Part shown: one piece after another, positions 8,311-17,219 of the stretch
Numbering within the stretch: the stretch's first letter is position 1
Layout: every line of letters starts with the position of its first letter
DNA from: Streptomyces sp. S.PB5
GTDB lineage: Bacteria > Actinomycetota > Actinomycetes > Streptomycetales > Streptomycetaceae
NCBI RefSeq assembly: GCF_030403745.1
Contig: NZ_JAQMWP010000008.1
Coordinates: forward strand, 248,001 to 312,000
Length of the DNA: 64,000 bases
Direction: 5' to 3'
Translations under genes and position numbers: made by a program
Notes under the pieces: model-generated
What the model was told of the DNA's origin: nothing
Seen by the model: only the letters and a program-made list of their open reading frames with translations
The model's database searches: none

Positions 8311-9363
8311 TCAGCGCAGCGACTCCCACAGCTCGCTCGCCTCGGGCTCGTCCGCCACCACCCGGTTGGGGTCCGACGGGGCCCGCACGACCGGCATCAT
8401 CACCGTCTTGACCCGGTCCGACGACAGGCCCTTCAGGCTCTCTCCGAGGCTCATCAGCTCGCTGAGGGAGTCGAGGCCGGTGTCGGTGGTGAGGCTGCCG
8501 GTGACGGCGTCGGCGACCTTGTAGAGCTTGGCCGGGCTGGTCAGCAGGTCGGTGGCGGCGATCTGCTCCAGCAGCGCCTTCACCAGCTTCTGCTGCAGGC
8601 CTATGCGGTCGAGGTCGCTGCCGTCGCCTATGCCGTGCCGGGTGCGGGCGAGCGCGAGGGCCTGCTTTCCGTCCAGATGGTGGGTGCCCGCGTCCAGGGT
8701 CAGATGGCTGCTGCTGTCGTCGATGTCCTCGTCGGTCGTCACGGTGACTCCGCCGAGGGCGTTCACCAGCTTCGCGAAGCCCGAGAAGTCGACCTCGATG
8801 TAGTGGTCCATGCGGACGTCCGTGATCGACTCGACGGTCTTCACGGCACAGACGGGGCCGCCGACGGCGTACGCGGTGTTGAACATCGCGCGGTACGCCA
8901 TCGCCGTGGACCCCCCGTCCTCCAGCGGGCACGAGGGGCGGGTGACGAGCGTGTCGCGCGGGATGCTGACGATCGTCGCCTCGGTACGGCCGGCGTCGAT
9001 GTGCACGACCATCGCCGTGTCGGAGCGGGCGCCGGTGCTGTCGCCGCCGCCGAGCTCCTGGTTCTCCTTGCCGCTGCGCGAGTCGGAGCCCAGGACCAGG
9101 ATGTTCAGGGCCTCGGTGGGCAGCGGGGAGGCCGAGGCGGACGCCGAGGGGGCCGGGGCCGCCGGAGTCGTCACCGGCTTCGCCGGGCGGTCGTCGCCGA
9201 GGGCGCCGTTGATGTCGACGCTCTTGATGTTGTCGTTCAGATGCCAGTACGCCCAGCCGCCCGCCGCCGCGCCCAGCACCAGCACCCCCGCGAGAGTGAG
9301 GCCGGCGGCCCTCAGTACCCGGGACCGCCGGCCCGCTCGTCTGCCTTCGTCGTCTCCGCTCAC
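8311..9363 (-). CDS. LytR-CpsA-Psr (LCP) family cell-wall glycopolymer ligase
   Basis: 350 residues: a short basic cytoplasmic tail, one membrane helix (about 18-40), a Pro/Ala/Ser linker, then an LCP domain from about residue 86. The lipid-phosphate and metal residues are present: D94 and R96 in LGSDSR, D115 in RSDT, and R136/D137 in SIPRD, with the late motif LARTRHGIGDGSDLDRIGLQQ split by the usual Arg/Asp pair. LCP enzymes transfer undecaprenyl-linked polymers to peptidoglycan or other acceptors on the outer face of the membrane. It lies downstream of the lacI-like gene in the same direction, with a 195-bp gap. Confidence 0.93.
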   Translation of the reverse strand: MSGDDEGRRAGRRSRVLRAAGLTLAGVLVLGAAAGGWAYWHLNDNIKSVDINGALGDDRPAKPVTTPAAPAPSASASASPLPTEALNILVLGSDSRSGKENQELGGGDSTGARSDTAMVVHIDAGRTEATIVSIPRDTLVTRPSCPLEDGGSTAMAYRAMFNTAYAVGGPVCAVKTVESITDVRMDHYIEVDFSGFAKLVNALGGVTVTTDEDIDDSSSHLTLDAGTHHLDGKQALALARTRHGIGDGSDLDRIGLQQKLVKALLEQIAATDLLTSPAKLYKVADAVTGSLTTDTGLDSLSELMSLGESLKGLSSDRVKTVMMPVVRAPSDPNRVVADEPEASELWESLR

Positions 9364-9503
9364 GGGGAGGAACGTAAGTCCGAATTACTACGAGGAGCGT
9401 GCTCAGGGCATGTTTCTTCGGAAAATCTCAGACTTCTCAGCCCGGCGTCACGGTCGGTACGGGTTGCCGAGCCCGGCGTCCGGGTCGGCGGCGCGGGACC
9501 TTT

Positions 9504-9514
9504 CGAAAGTTTCG
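9504..9514. promoter_or_regulatory. Perfect CGAAA-N-TTTCG palindrome
   Basis: The 11-bp element CGAAAGTTTCG is fully palindromic around one base. Sites of this form are bound by LacI-family regulators in Streptomyces sugar-utilisation loci. It lies between the LacI regulator stop and the LCP start, and a one-mismatch version (CGAAACATTCG) lies in the lacI/GH3 intergenic region at 10704-10714. Confidence 0.4.
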
Positions 9515-9558
9515 GCCTGACAAGCGACTGGCTTCGGGGCAGCGTGGGGTCGATCCGC

Positions 9559-10623
9559 TCAGACCGCCGGCGGCGCCCCCGTACTGCTGCGCACCACCAG
9601 ACTCGTCGCCAGCTCCACCCGCGTGGCCGCCGGGGTCCCCTCCTCGCGCGCGAGGTCGAGCACCAGCTTGGCCGCCGCCTCGGCCATCTCGGTCAGCGGC
9701 TGCCGTACGGTCGTCAGCGGCGGCCCGACCCAGCGCGCGACCGGCAGATCGTCGAAGCCGACCACGCTCAGGTCCTCCGGGATCCTGAGCCCCAGCTCGC
9801 GCGCGGCCTCGTACAGCCCGAGCGCCTGGAGGTCGTTCCCGGAGAAGACGGCGGTCGGCCGGTCCGGGCGGCGCAGCAGCTCCAGACCCAGTCGGTAGCC
9901 GGCCTCGTGATGGAAGTCGCCGTTCTTGATGAGCGCGGGGTCGACCGGGAGCCCGGCGGTCTCCAGGGCCGCCCGGTAGCCGTCGATCCGGGCGCGGCTG
10001 CACATCATCCGGGACGGCCCGCTGATCGCGCCGATCCGGGTGTGGCCGAGGTCGACGAGATGCCGGGTGGCGGCGAGCCCGCCCTGCCAGTTGGTGGCGC
10101 CGATGGAGGGCACGTCGGCGCCGGGGTCGCCGGCCGGGTCCATGACGACGAACGGGATGGCGCGGCTGGTGAGCAGGGCGCGCTGGGACTCATCGAGGCC
10201 CGACAGCACGAGGATCACCCCGTGCGGCCGCCGGGCGGCGACCTGGTCGGCCCAGGTCCGCCCGGGCGTGAGCCGCCCCGCGCTCTCACTCAGCACGACG
10301 CTCAGCCCGGCGTCCCGGGCGACGTTCTCCACGCCCCGGATGACCTCCATCGCCCAGGCGCTCTCCAGTTCGTGGAAGACCAGGTCGATCAGGGGCGAAC
10401 GGCTCGCCTCGGCCCGGCGGCGCCGGTAGCCGTGGGCGCGCAGCAGTTCCTCCACGCGGGTGCGGGTCGCCGGGGCGACGTCGGCGCGGCCGTTCAGCAC
10501 CTTCGAAACAGTCGGCGCCGAGACGCCGGCCTCGCGGGCGATCTCTGCGAGCGTCGCCGTCTGCGTCGAACGGCCGATTGCTGGGGCTGTCGTCCTGGAT
10601 TCAGCGGGCTCCGGGGGTGTCAT
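9559..10623 (-). CDS. LacI-family transcriptional regulator, likely repressor of the divergent GH3 gene
   Basis: 354 residues. The N-terminal HTH and hinge are at about 23-75 (TLAEIAREAGVSAPTVSKVL, then NGRADVAPATRTRVEELLRAHGY), followed by a periplasmic-binding-protein-like sensor domain from about residue 83 (SPLIDLVFHELESAWAMEVIRGVE) ending with the ILDLAR-like segment. The family binds a sugar or a breakdown product and releases DNA. It is divergent from the GH3 beta-glucosidase, and the 146-bp intergenic region carries repeated ACATTCG elements, so control of that gene is the simplest reading. Another target near 9504 is possible. Confidence 0.93.
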   Translation of the reverse strand: MTPPEPAESRTTAPAIGRSTQTATLAEIAREAGVSAPTVSKVLNGRADVAPATRTRVEELLRAHGYRRRRAEASRSPLIDLVFHELESAWAMEVIRGVENVARDAGLSVVLSESAGRLTPGRTWADQVAARRPHGVILVLSGLDESQRALLTSRAIPFVVMDPAGDPGADVPSIGATNWQGGLAATRHLVDLGHTRIGAISGPSRMMCSRARIDGYRAALETAGLPVDPALIKNGDFHHEAGYRLGLELLRRPDRPTAVFSGNDLQALGLYEAARELGLRIPEDLSVVGFDDLPVARWVGPPLTTVRQPLTEMAEAAAKLVLDLAREEGTPAATRVELATSLVVRSSTGAPPAV

Positions 10624-10686
10624 GGCGGCGATCGTATCCCTGCACGACCTCTTGACGAACCCTTCTCACCCGCCTAGGTTCCCAAA

Positions 10687-10741
10687 ACATTCGGCACGTA
10701 TATCGAAACATTCGTTAGGGACATTCGATTAGGGACATTCG
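10687..10741. promoter_or_regulatory. Four ACATTCG repeats in the lacI/GH3 intergenic region
   Basis: ACATTCG occurs at 10687-10693, 10708-10714, 10721-10727 and 10735-10741. The last two are part of a 13-bp direct repeat, TTAGGGACATTCG (10715-10727 and 10729-10741). The second copy is preceded by CGAA, giving a LacI-like half-palindrome CGAAACATTCG. The repeats end 20 bp before the GH3 ribosome-binding site AGGAG (10761-10765). They probably form an operator array for the divergent LacI protein. Confidence 0.5.
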
Positions 10742-10769
10742 TGAGGGCCTTCACCCTGACAGGAGTTTC

Positions 10770-13076
10770 ATGACCACCGCCCCTTGGCGTGACCCCGCCC
10801 TGCCCGCCGCCGCCCGCGTCGACGACCTCCTCTCCCGGATGACCCTCGCGGAGAAGACCGCCCAGCTCTACGGCGTGTGGGTGGGCGCCCGCACGGACGG
10901 CAACGGTGTCGCCCCGCTGCAGCGCGAGATGACCGCCGACTACGACTGGGACGAGCTGATCACCCACGGCCTCGGCCAGCTCACCCGCCCCTTCGGCACC
11001 GCCCCCGTGGACCCGGCGCTGGGCGCGCAGGCACTGGCCCGCGCCCAGCGCCGTATCGCCGAGGCCGGCCGCTTCGGCATCCCGGCCCTCGCCCACGAGG
11101 AGTGCCTGGCCGGCTTCACCGCCTGGCAGGCCACCGCCTACCCGGTCCCGCTCGCCTGGGGTGCGAGCTTCGACCCGGCGCTCGTCGAGGAGATGGCCCG
11201 GCACATCGGCCGGGACCTGCGCACGGTCGGAGTCCACCAGGGCCTCGCCCCGGTCCTGGACGTCGTCCGCGACCCGCGCTGGGGACGGGTCGAGGAGACC
11301 ATCGGCGAGGACCCGTACCTGGTCGGCACGGTCGGCGCCGCCTATGTGCGGGGCCTGGAGTCGACCGGGATCGTCGCCACCCTCAAGCACTTCGCCGGGT
11401 ACGCCTCCTCGGCGGGCGCCCGCAACCAGGCGCCGGTGCGGGCGGGCGTCCGCGAGCTCGCCGATGTCACGCTGCCGCCGTTCGAGCTGGCGCTGCGCGA
11501 GGGCGGGGCGCGCTCGGTGATGGCCGCGTACAACGAGACGGACGGCGTCCCGGCCTCCGCGGACCCGGGTCTGCTGACCCAGCTCCTGCGCGAGGAATGG
11601 GGGTTCACCGGCACGGTGGTCGCCGACTACTTCGGCATCCGCTTCCTCCACACCCAGCACCGCGTCGCCGGCTCCAAGGCGGAGGCGGCCCACGTGGCGC
11701 TCACGGCGGGCCTGGACGTCGAACTGCCCACCGTCGAGTGCTACGGAAAGCCGCTCCTGGATGCCGTGCAAGCGGGCGAGGTCCCCGAGGCGCTCATCGA
11801 CCGCGCGGTCCGCCGAGTCCTCCTCCAGAAGTGCGAGTTGGGCCTGCTGGACGCGGACTGGGCCCCGGAGCCGCCCACCAGGATCGACCTCGACTCGACG
11901 GCGAACCGCGCGATCGCCCGCCGCCTCGCCGAGGGCTCGGTGGTCCTGCTGGACAACCCCGACGGCATCCTCCCGCTCTCCCCCGACACCAGGATCGCGG
12001 TGGTGGGACCCCGGGCGGCCGACGCGCTGGCGATGCTCGGCTGCTACTCCTTCCCCTCCCATGTCCTCACCGAGCACCCCGACATCCCGATGGGCATCGA
12101 GATCCCGACCGTCCTTCAGGCCCTGCGCGCCGAACTCCCGGACGCCAAGGTCACGTTCGCGGAGGGCTGCGACACCTCGGACCCCGACACGGCCGGCTTC
12201 GAGGAGGCGGTGGCCCGGACCTCCGAGGCGGATGTGTGCCTGGCGGTACTGGGCGACCGGGCGGGCCTCTTCGGCCGGGGCACCTCGGGCGAGGGCTGCG
12301 ACGCCACCGACCTCCGACTGCCGGGCGTACAGAGCGAGTTGCTGGACGCGCTGGTGGCCACGGGCGTCCCCGTGGTCCTGGTCCTTCTGACGGGCCGCCC
12401 GTACGCACTGGGCCGCTGGCAGGGCCGACTGGCAGCGGCGGTTCAGGCGTTCTTCCCGGGCGAGGAGGGCGGCCCGGCCGTGGCGGGAGTGCTGTCGGGC
12501 CGCGTCAACCCGTCCGGCCGCCTCCCGGTGAGCGTCCCACGGGTCCCGGGCGGCCAGCCGTGGACCTACCTCCAGCCCCCGCTGGGCCTGGCGGGCGAGG
12601 TCAGCAACCTGGACCCCACCCCGCTGTACGCCTTCGGGCACGGCAGGTCGTACACGACGTTCACCTGGGAGAACGTCGAGGGCACCGAGGAGAACATCGG
12701 CACGGAGGGCTCGTACGACCTGACGGTGACCGTCCGCAACACCGGCGACCGCGAGGGCGCCGAGGTCGTCCAGCTGTATCTGCACGACCCGGTGGCGTCG
12801 GTGACCCGTCCGGACGTCCGCCTGATCGGCTACCAGCGCGTGGAGCTGGCGCCGGGCGAGGCCGCCCGGGTCTCCTTCCACTTTCACACCGACCTGTCGG
12901 CCTTCACAGACCGTTCACTCCGGCGGGTCGTCGAACCGGGCATCCTGGAACTGCGGTTGGCGGCGTCCAGCACCGACGTACGGCACACGGCCCGGCTGAA
13001 TCTCACGGGCCCCGTACGGGTGGTGGGCCCGGACCGCGTACTGCGCTGTGAGACGGAGGTGTCGGGACCGGCCTGA
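10770..13076 (+). CDS. Glycoside hydrolase family 3 beta-glucosidase/beta-xylosidase-like enzyme
   Basis: 768 residues with no signal peptide, so cytoplasmic. The order is a GH3 N-terminal TIM barrel (residues about 20-330), the GH3 C-terminal alpha/beta-sandwich (about 380-590) and a fibronectin III-like domain at the end (about 650-720, RNTGDREGAEVVQLYLHD). The predicted nucleophile is Asp286 in TGTVVADYFG; the subsite motif LKHFAGY and the DLRTVGVHQGLAPVLDVVRD-type loop are present. It cleaves non-reducing beta-linked sugars from short oligosaccharides; glucose versus xylose cannot be decided from sequence alone. ATG follows AGGAG by 4 nt. No ABC transporter is adjacent. Confidence 0.92.
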   Translation: MTTAPWRDPALPAAARVDDLLSRMTLAEKTAQLYGVWVGARTDGNGVAPLQREMTADYDWDELITHGLGQLTRPFGTAPVDPALGAQALARAQRRIAEAGRFGIPALAHEECLAGFTAWQATAYPVPLAWGASFDPALVEEMARHIGRDLRTVGVHQGLAPVLDVVRDPRWGRVEETIGEDPYLVGTVGAAYVRGLESTGIVATLKHFAGYASSAGARNQAPVRAGVRELADVTLPPFELALREGGARSVMAAYNETDGVPASADPGLLTQLLREEWGFTGTVVADYFGIRFLHTQHRVAGSKAEAAHVALTAGLDVELPTVECYGKPLLDAVQAGEVPEALIDRAVRRVLLQKCELGLLDADWAPEPPTRIDLDSTANRAIARRLAEGSVVLLDNPDGILPLSPDTRIAVVGPRAADALAMLGCYSFPSHVLTEHPDIPMGIEIPTVLQALRAELPDAKVTFAEGCDTSDPDTAGFEEAVARTSEADVCLAVLGDRAGLFGRGTSGEGCDATDLRLPGVQSELLDALVATGVPVVLVLLTGRPYALGRWQGRLAAAVQAFFPGEEGGPAVAGVLSGRVNPSGRLPVSVPRVPGGQPWTYLQPPLGLAGEVSNLDPTPLYAFGHGRSYTTFTWENVEGTEENIGTEGSYDLTVTVRNTGDREGAEVVQLYLHDPVASVTRPDVRLIGYQRVELAPGEAARVSFHFHTDLSAFTDRSLRRVVEPGILELRLAASSTDVRHTARLNLTGPVRVVGPDRVLRCETEVSGPA

Positions 13077-13101
13077 CCTCCGCGCCTGGGGAAGGCTCAC
13101 C

Positions 13102-13632
13102 ATGGACAGATACGTCCATCATGAACTGCGGTCCGTCTACACGGCGTTGGCCGCCCTCGCCGTCGGTCTGGCGGTGACGGGCGGCGTACGCGGGGCGCCG
13201 ATGACGGCCTACGGGGCCGGCAAGTTCGCCCTGGGCCTGGTCGCCTTCACCGTGGTGTCCACGCTGTTGGGGGCGACCCGGCTCAAGTGGGTCGGCGAGA
13301 TACGGGACTTCGAGGCCGCGGTCCCGCTGGCGGCGCCCCCGGCGGACGGCGTCGGTCTGCGCCGCCACCCCCTCAACTGGTGGCTCTTCACCGTGATGTC
13401 GGTCCCCACGTTCGTCCTCGCCATCGCCTGGGAACCCTGGATCGCCCTCCTCCCCCTCTGGCCGGCCCTGGCCTGGCTGGGCCAGGCATGGCTGGCGGTG
13501 GACTGGGAGCGGCGCAACGGGCGAGTCCTGTGGCGGGGCCTGGACTCGGACGCGCCGTGGAAACTGGCGTATTCCGTGGGCGAGCCCGGCGGCGCCGGCG
13601 CGGGGGCGCCAACCAGGACGACATCGGCCTAG
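13102..13632 (+). CDS. Small membrane protein of unknown function
   Basis: 176 residues. Hydrophobic stretches at about 13-30, 45-62 and two near 98-140 (FTVMSVPTFVLAIAWEPWIALLPLWPALAWL region) suggest three to four membrane segments. The ATG at 13102 follows GGGGAAGG, 25 nt after the GH3 stop, so it may be on the same transcript. I do not recognise the family. Confidence 0.65.
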   Translation: MDRYVHHELRSVYTALAALAVGLAVTGGVRGAPMTAYGAGKFALGLVAFTVVSTLLGATRLKWVGEIRDFEAAVPLAAPPADGVGLRRHPLNWWLFTVMSVPTFVLAIAWEPWIALLPLWPALAWLGQAWLAVDWERRNGRVLWRGLDSDAPWKLAYSVGEPGGAGAGAPTRTTSA

Positions 13633-13741
13633 GTCGGGGGCGGGGCCGGGCGGAACCGCACAGGAGCAGGTCCGCACAACCCGCACGGCCTCCCCCTGTG
13701 GCACAATCCGCCGACGCACCAGCGCGCGACGGGGGAACACG

Positions 13742-15244
13742 ATGGACAAGGGCACCGCCGACAGACCCCTGACGGCCCGCGAGCAACCGCCCACCACCGG
13801 TGCTCACCCCTTCTCCGCACCCCGCGAATGGCTCCTCACCGCGTCCATGCTCGCGCTCGCCTCGCTGCCGCTCCTCGTCCTCGTGGCACTGCCGGCCCTC
13901 CTCGTCATGACGGACAGCGCGGCGACGGCCGCCCCGTTCGCCGTCCTGACGACCCTCGCCGTCCTCGGCGCCATCGCGGCCCGCAGACGCCTCCCGGGCC
14001 GGGCGGTACGGCCGCACGACGAACCGGAACTGGCGGCACTGGTCCAGGACGTGGCCGAGCGGCTCGGTTTCCGCGCCCCGCTCCTGGTGCGGATCGTCCC
14101 GGACGTACAGGCCTCCCTGAGCCGGGCCAGGGTCTCCGGTGTCCGGGCCTACGTCCTGGTCCTCGGCCTGCCGGTCCTCCGCACCCTGAGCGCCGACCAG
14201 CTTGCGGCCCTGGTCGCGCACGAGCTGACGCACGCCCGGCACGTCGGTCACCGCCGCACGGCCTGGCTGCTCATGGCCCGCCACGTCCTCGGGACCGAAC
14301 TCAAGCCCCGCTTCCGCCCCTTGGCCCCGGTGGCCACCCCGCTCCTGCGCGCCTCCCAGCCCCGGGCCTGGCGCACGGAGACGGACTCCGACGCCGACGC
14401 GGCCCGCCTCCTCGGTACGGCGACGACGACCGCGGCACTCGAACGCTCGATCCTGCTCGGCGCGCTGTACGAGAGCTACGGCCTGCGCTGGTGGGACGCC
14501 CTCGCCCGGCACGACGGCGGCACCTTCCCGCAGGACTTCTACGAGGCCCTGGACAGCGCCCTGCACGACCCGCACGTGATCCGCACCATGGCCCGCGCCG
14601 CCGCGGACCACGACGCCCTCGACCCCTACGCCACGGCCGACCACCCCCCGCTCGTCCACCGGCTGGCCGCACTCCCGGACGCCGAGGCCGTCACGGCGTA
14701 CGGCGATGAGCCGCTGCCGCTGCACACGGGCCCGGCGCTGGAGCAGTGGTGTGTCGCCCAACTGGCCGACGAACAGGCCGGGCCCCGCCGCCGACGCCGT
14801 GACCGGCAGCCCGCCCCTCGCCCGATACGCCTGCTCGCCCTGCCGCCCGAGGAGCTCCGCCGGCTCGTCGACCACGAGGGCCCGTCGCCGCTGCGGGCCG
14901 CGACCCGCCAGGACTCCCCCGCCCAGGCCCTGACCAGCGCGCTGGACGCCGTCGCCGACGGCAGCTGGCCCCGGCTGGCCCGCCGCATCGAGCCCGGCAT
15001 AAGCCGGGCCCCCGCCTCCGTCCGTCCGGCGTACTCCCGGACCGTCCTGGCCGGGGCGATGACCCTGGCCCTCGCCGCCGTGCTCCGCGACGCGGGCTGG
15101 ACCTACCCGAGCCGCTGGCGCACCGGCGTGCTCACCTCGCCCGACGGCATGGTCGTCGACGTGAACGAACTGCTCACCGTGGCGGTGGAGACCGGCGACA
15201 CGGCCCCCGTCCGGGCGCTGCTCGCAACGGAGGTGGCCGCATGA
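13742..15244 (+). CDS. M48-type membrane metalloprotease-like protein
   Basis: 500 residues. Two N-terminal membrane helices (about 30-55 and 60-80) precede a domain with the zinc-protease motif HELTH (His160-His164, in VAHELTHARH). A plausible third ligand lies in TETDSDADAARLLG, as in HtpX/Ste24-like peptidases. The C-terminal third has another hydrophobic segment near AGAMTLALAAVL. M48 enzymes cut membrane or secreted proteins; the substrate here is unknown. Its stop overlaps the next start by 4 nt (ATGA), so the two are translationally coupled. Confidence 0.8.
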   Translation: MDKGTADRPLTAREQPPTTGAHPFSAPREWLLTASMLALASLPLLVLVALPALLVMTDSAATAAPFAVLTTLAVLGAIAARRRLPGRAVRPHDEPELAALVQDVAERLGFRAPLLVRIVPDVQASLSRARVSGVRAYVLVLGLPVLRTLSADQLAALVAHELTHARHVGHRRTAWLLMARHVLGTELKPRFRPLAPVATPLLRASQPRAWRTETDSDADAARLLGTATTTAALERSILLGALYESYGLRWWDALARHDGGTFPQDFYEALDSALHDPHVIRTMARAAADHDALDPYATADHPPLVHRLAALPDAEAVTAYGDEPLPLHTGPALEQWCVAQLADEQAGPRRRRRDRQPAPRPIRLLALPPEELRRLVDHEGPSPLRAATRQDSPAQALTSALDAVADGSWPRLARRIEPGISRAPASVRPAYSRTVLAGAMTLALAAVLRDAGWTYPSRWRTGVLTSPDGMVVDVNELLTVAVETGDTAPVRALLATEVAA

Positions 15245-16233
15245 CCCGTACCAGCCTCGCAGTGCACCGCCAACGCCCCCTGCGCGTGGCCCTGTTCGGC
15301 CTCACCGTGACGCTCGTGGGGTACGCCCTGCTCGCCGCGTGGCTGGGCGGGCACGCGTACGCCATCGAGTACACCCGGGAGCACACGGCGACCTCGATGG
15401 GCGACGTCGTCGAGCGGGGCGTCGGTCCCGACGGCGACGACATCCTCGTCCGCTGGCAGGACCGGTCCGGCCGCACCCACGTCCAGCGCTTCCCCGACCG
15501 GGATGCCACCTCCTACACGGACGGCACCACCTTCCTCGTGGCCTACGACCCGGCCGAGCGGAACCCGAGCGGCCGGCCGATCGACTGGCAGGACATCCCC
15601 AAGAACGACGGATACGAGGACGATCTCCTCGGCGGGGCCGTCTTCAGCGGGTTCGTCGCGGCCGCGCTCTGCGGCGTCTGGGCCCACCGCGGCCTGCGCT
15701 TCCGCCGACTCGTACGCCGTCCCGGCCGCCCGGCGACGGCCCTGGTGCGGACCGGCGAGCGCAGGACGGGCCCGCTGGGCCAGGGCCTCCCGACGACCTG
15801 GCTGGTCCTCGACGACGGCACGGGCCCACGCCGGCAGCGCGTCATGTGGCACCCCGCGCTGGACGAACTCCCCGACGGCGTCCCGGTCACCGTCCACGGC
15901 CGCCGCACGGCACTGGTGGTCCTCCCGGACGGCACCCGCCTGGTCCCGCTGGGCCGCCTGCACCGCCATGACCCCCGGCAGACCCCCCTGGACGTCCCCT
16001 CGACCGTCCGCGGCGACCTCCGCGACTCCTTCATCGTCCCCGCCGGTACGGTCCTCCACCCGGTCCGCCCCTGGTGGCGCCCGGTCCTGCCCTTCACGAC
16101 GACCGGAGCCGGCCTGGGCATCGCCATGGCCTACCTCGACGGCGACGGCACCCTGGTCTCCACGGTGGCCCTCACCCTGGCCTTCACGACCCTGCTGACC
16201 TCGGCCTGGGCCCTGCTGTCTCCCCAGCCGTGA
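15241..16233 (+). CDS. DUF3592-like membrane protein coupled to the M48 gene
   Basis: 330 residues with a membrane helix at about 16-38, an extracytoplasmic loop containing DUF3592-like VRWQDRSGRTHVQRFPD and FLVAYDP, a second helix near 130-150, a soluble beta-rich segment, and two final helices. The ATGA overlap with the M48 gene suggests they work together, for example as protease and membrane partner. The function is unknown. Confidence 0.7.
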   Translation: MTRTSLAVHRQRPLRVALFGLTVTLVGYALLAAWLGGHAYAIEYTREHTATSMGDVVERGVGPDGDDILVRWQDRSGRTHVQRFPDRDATSYTDGTTFLVAYDPAERNPSGRPIDWQDIPKNDGYEDDLLGGAVFSGFVAAALCGVWAHRGLRFRRLVRRPGRPATALVRTGERRTGPLGQGLPTTWLVLDDGTGPRRQRVMWHPALDELPDGVPVTVHGRRTALVVLPDGTRLVPLGRLHRHDPRQTPLDVPSTVRGDLRDSFIVPAGTVLHPVRPWWRPVLPFTTTGAGLGIAMAYLDGDGTLVSTVALTLAFTTLLTSAWALLSPQP

Positions 16234-16267
16234 CCCCGTTGTCAGTGACGGCCCCTAGATTCCGACC

Positions 16268-16957
16268 ATGGAACCGAAACTCCCGCAGTCCCTACCGCCG
16301 GGCAAGATCATCGAGTCGTACGGCCGCTCGGCACCACTGGTGTGGATGAGCGACGGCCACGTACCGGACGCGGACGACTGGTGGCGCCGCCTGTACGCCG
16401 AGCGGGCACGGACCGGCCTGTATCCCGTACTGCTCGAGTACTGCGAGGACTTCTCCGAGCTGAACGTCGGCAGGAACAACCCCGTGGACGTCGCCACCTA
16501 CCTCCGCGGCCGGTGGAGACCCGGCTCCTGGCCAAGCTTCCCGCAGTGGCCGGGCCTCGCCGCCCCGGCCGCGACGGGGCTGGATCCCGATGTGCGCGCG
16601 GCGGAGGTCGCCACCCACGTGGTCCGTGAGCACTGGGCCCACTGTCTGGCCCTGGTCCAGGTGGAGCGGGGCGCCGACGCGGCGGCCGCCCTTCACTGGC
16701 CGGGCAGCTACGACGCCTTGACAGCCCTGCTCCACTCCTGGGAGGACCGCTTCGACACCCGGGTCGTGGCCTTCACGCACGGCGGCATGTTCCTCTCGGC
16801 CGCGATACCCCCGAAGGACCTCCACGAGGCCCACGTCCTCGCCTCGGAGCACTATCTGGCCTGCCCCGACGTCTTCCACAACAACTTCGACGACTGGGAG
16901 AACACCTACCCGCAGGAACTGCTGACCCAGCGGCAGTGGTACTTCTGGTGGGACTGA
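16268..16957 (+). CDS. DUF4253 domain protein
   Basis: 229 residues. The C-terminal half matches the DUF4253 pattern: ALVQVERGADAAAALHWPG, WEDRFDTRVVAF, ALA/EAHVLASEHYLACPD and the aromatic end QRQWYFWWD. The role is not established. It lies 34 bp after the DUF3592 gene and converges on the tsaD-linked gene with only 7 bp between the stops. Confidence 0.8.
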   Translation: MEPKLPQSLPPGKIIESYGRSAPLVWMSDGHVPDADDWWRRLYAERARTGLYPVLLEYCEDFSELNVGRNNPVDVATYLRGRWRPGSWPSFPQWPGLAAPAATGLDPDVRAAEVATHVVREHWAHCLALVQVERGADAAAALHWPGSYDALTALLHSWEDRFDTRVVAFTHGGMFLSAAIPPKDLHEAHVLASEHYLACPDVFHNNFDDWENTYPQELLTQRQWYFWWD

Positions 16958-16964
16958 GCCCCCG

Positions 16965-17219
16965 CTAGCCCTGCACCGACTCGAACCGCCACCGATGCAC
17001 GGCCCGGCTCACCAACCCGCCGTCCGGCTCCGGTAGTTCGGGCAGCTCGGCGTCGTACTCCGCGTCCCACCACGTGATGACGAGCACCCGGTCCTGAGGC
17101 GCCCGGAAGGTCTCCCGCCGCAGTGGCGCGACCGCCAGCTCCTGTGCCCGCGCCCAGGCGAGCAGTTCCGCGCCCCGCCCCTCGACGGCCCGCGCCTCCC
17201 ACATCAACGCGACCGTCAC
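16965..17219 (-). CDS. Small protein translationally coupled to tsaD, unknown function
   Basis: 84 residues from a GTG at 17219 that overlaps the tsaD stop as GTGA. The sequence starts VTVALMWEAR and has RRETFRAPQDRVLVITWWDA and a C-terminal HRWRFESV. The short alpha/beta pattern resembles dimeric alpha/beta-barrel proteins, but no catalytic residues are obvious. The 4-nt overlap makes it part of the tsaB-rimI-tsaD operon. Confidence 0.7.
   Translation of the reverse strand: MTVALMWEARAVEGRGAELLAWARAQELAVAPLRRETFRAPQDRVLVITWWDAEYDAELPELPEPDGGLVSRAVHRWRFESVQG

Noticed and set aside
10674..12887. Long minus-strand open frame opposite the GH3 gene
   Set aside because: It is an antisense shadow of a strong GH3 gene, lacks any recognisable domain and follows the codon-position bias of the plus strand.
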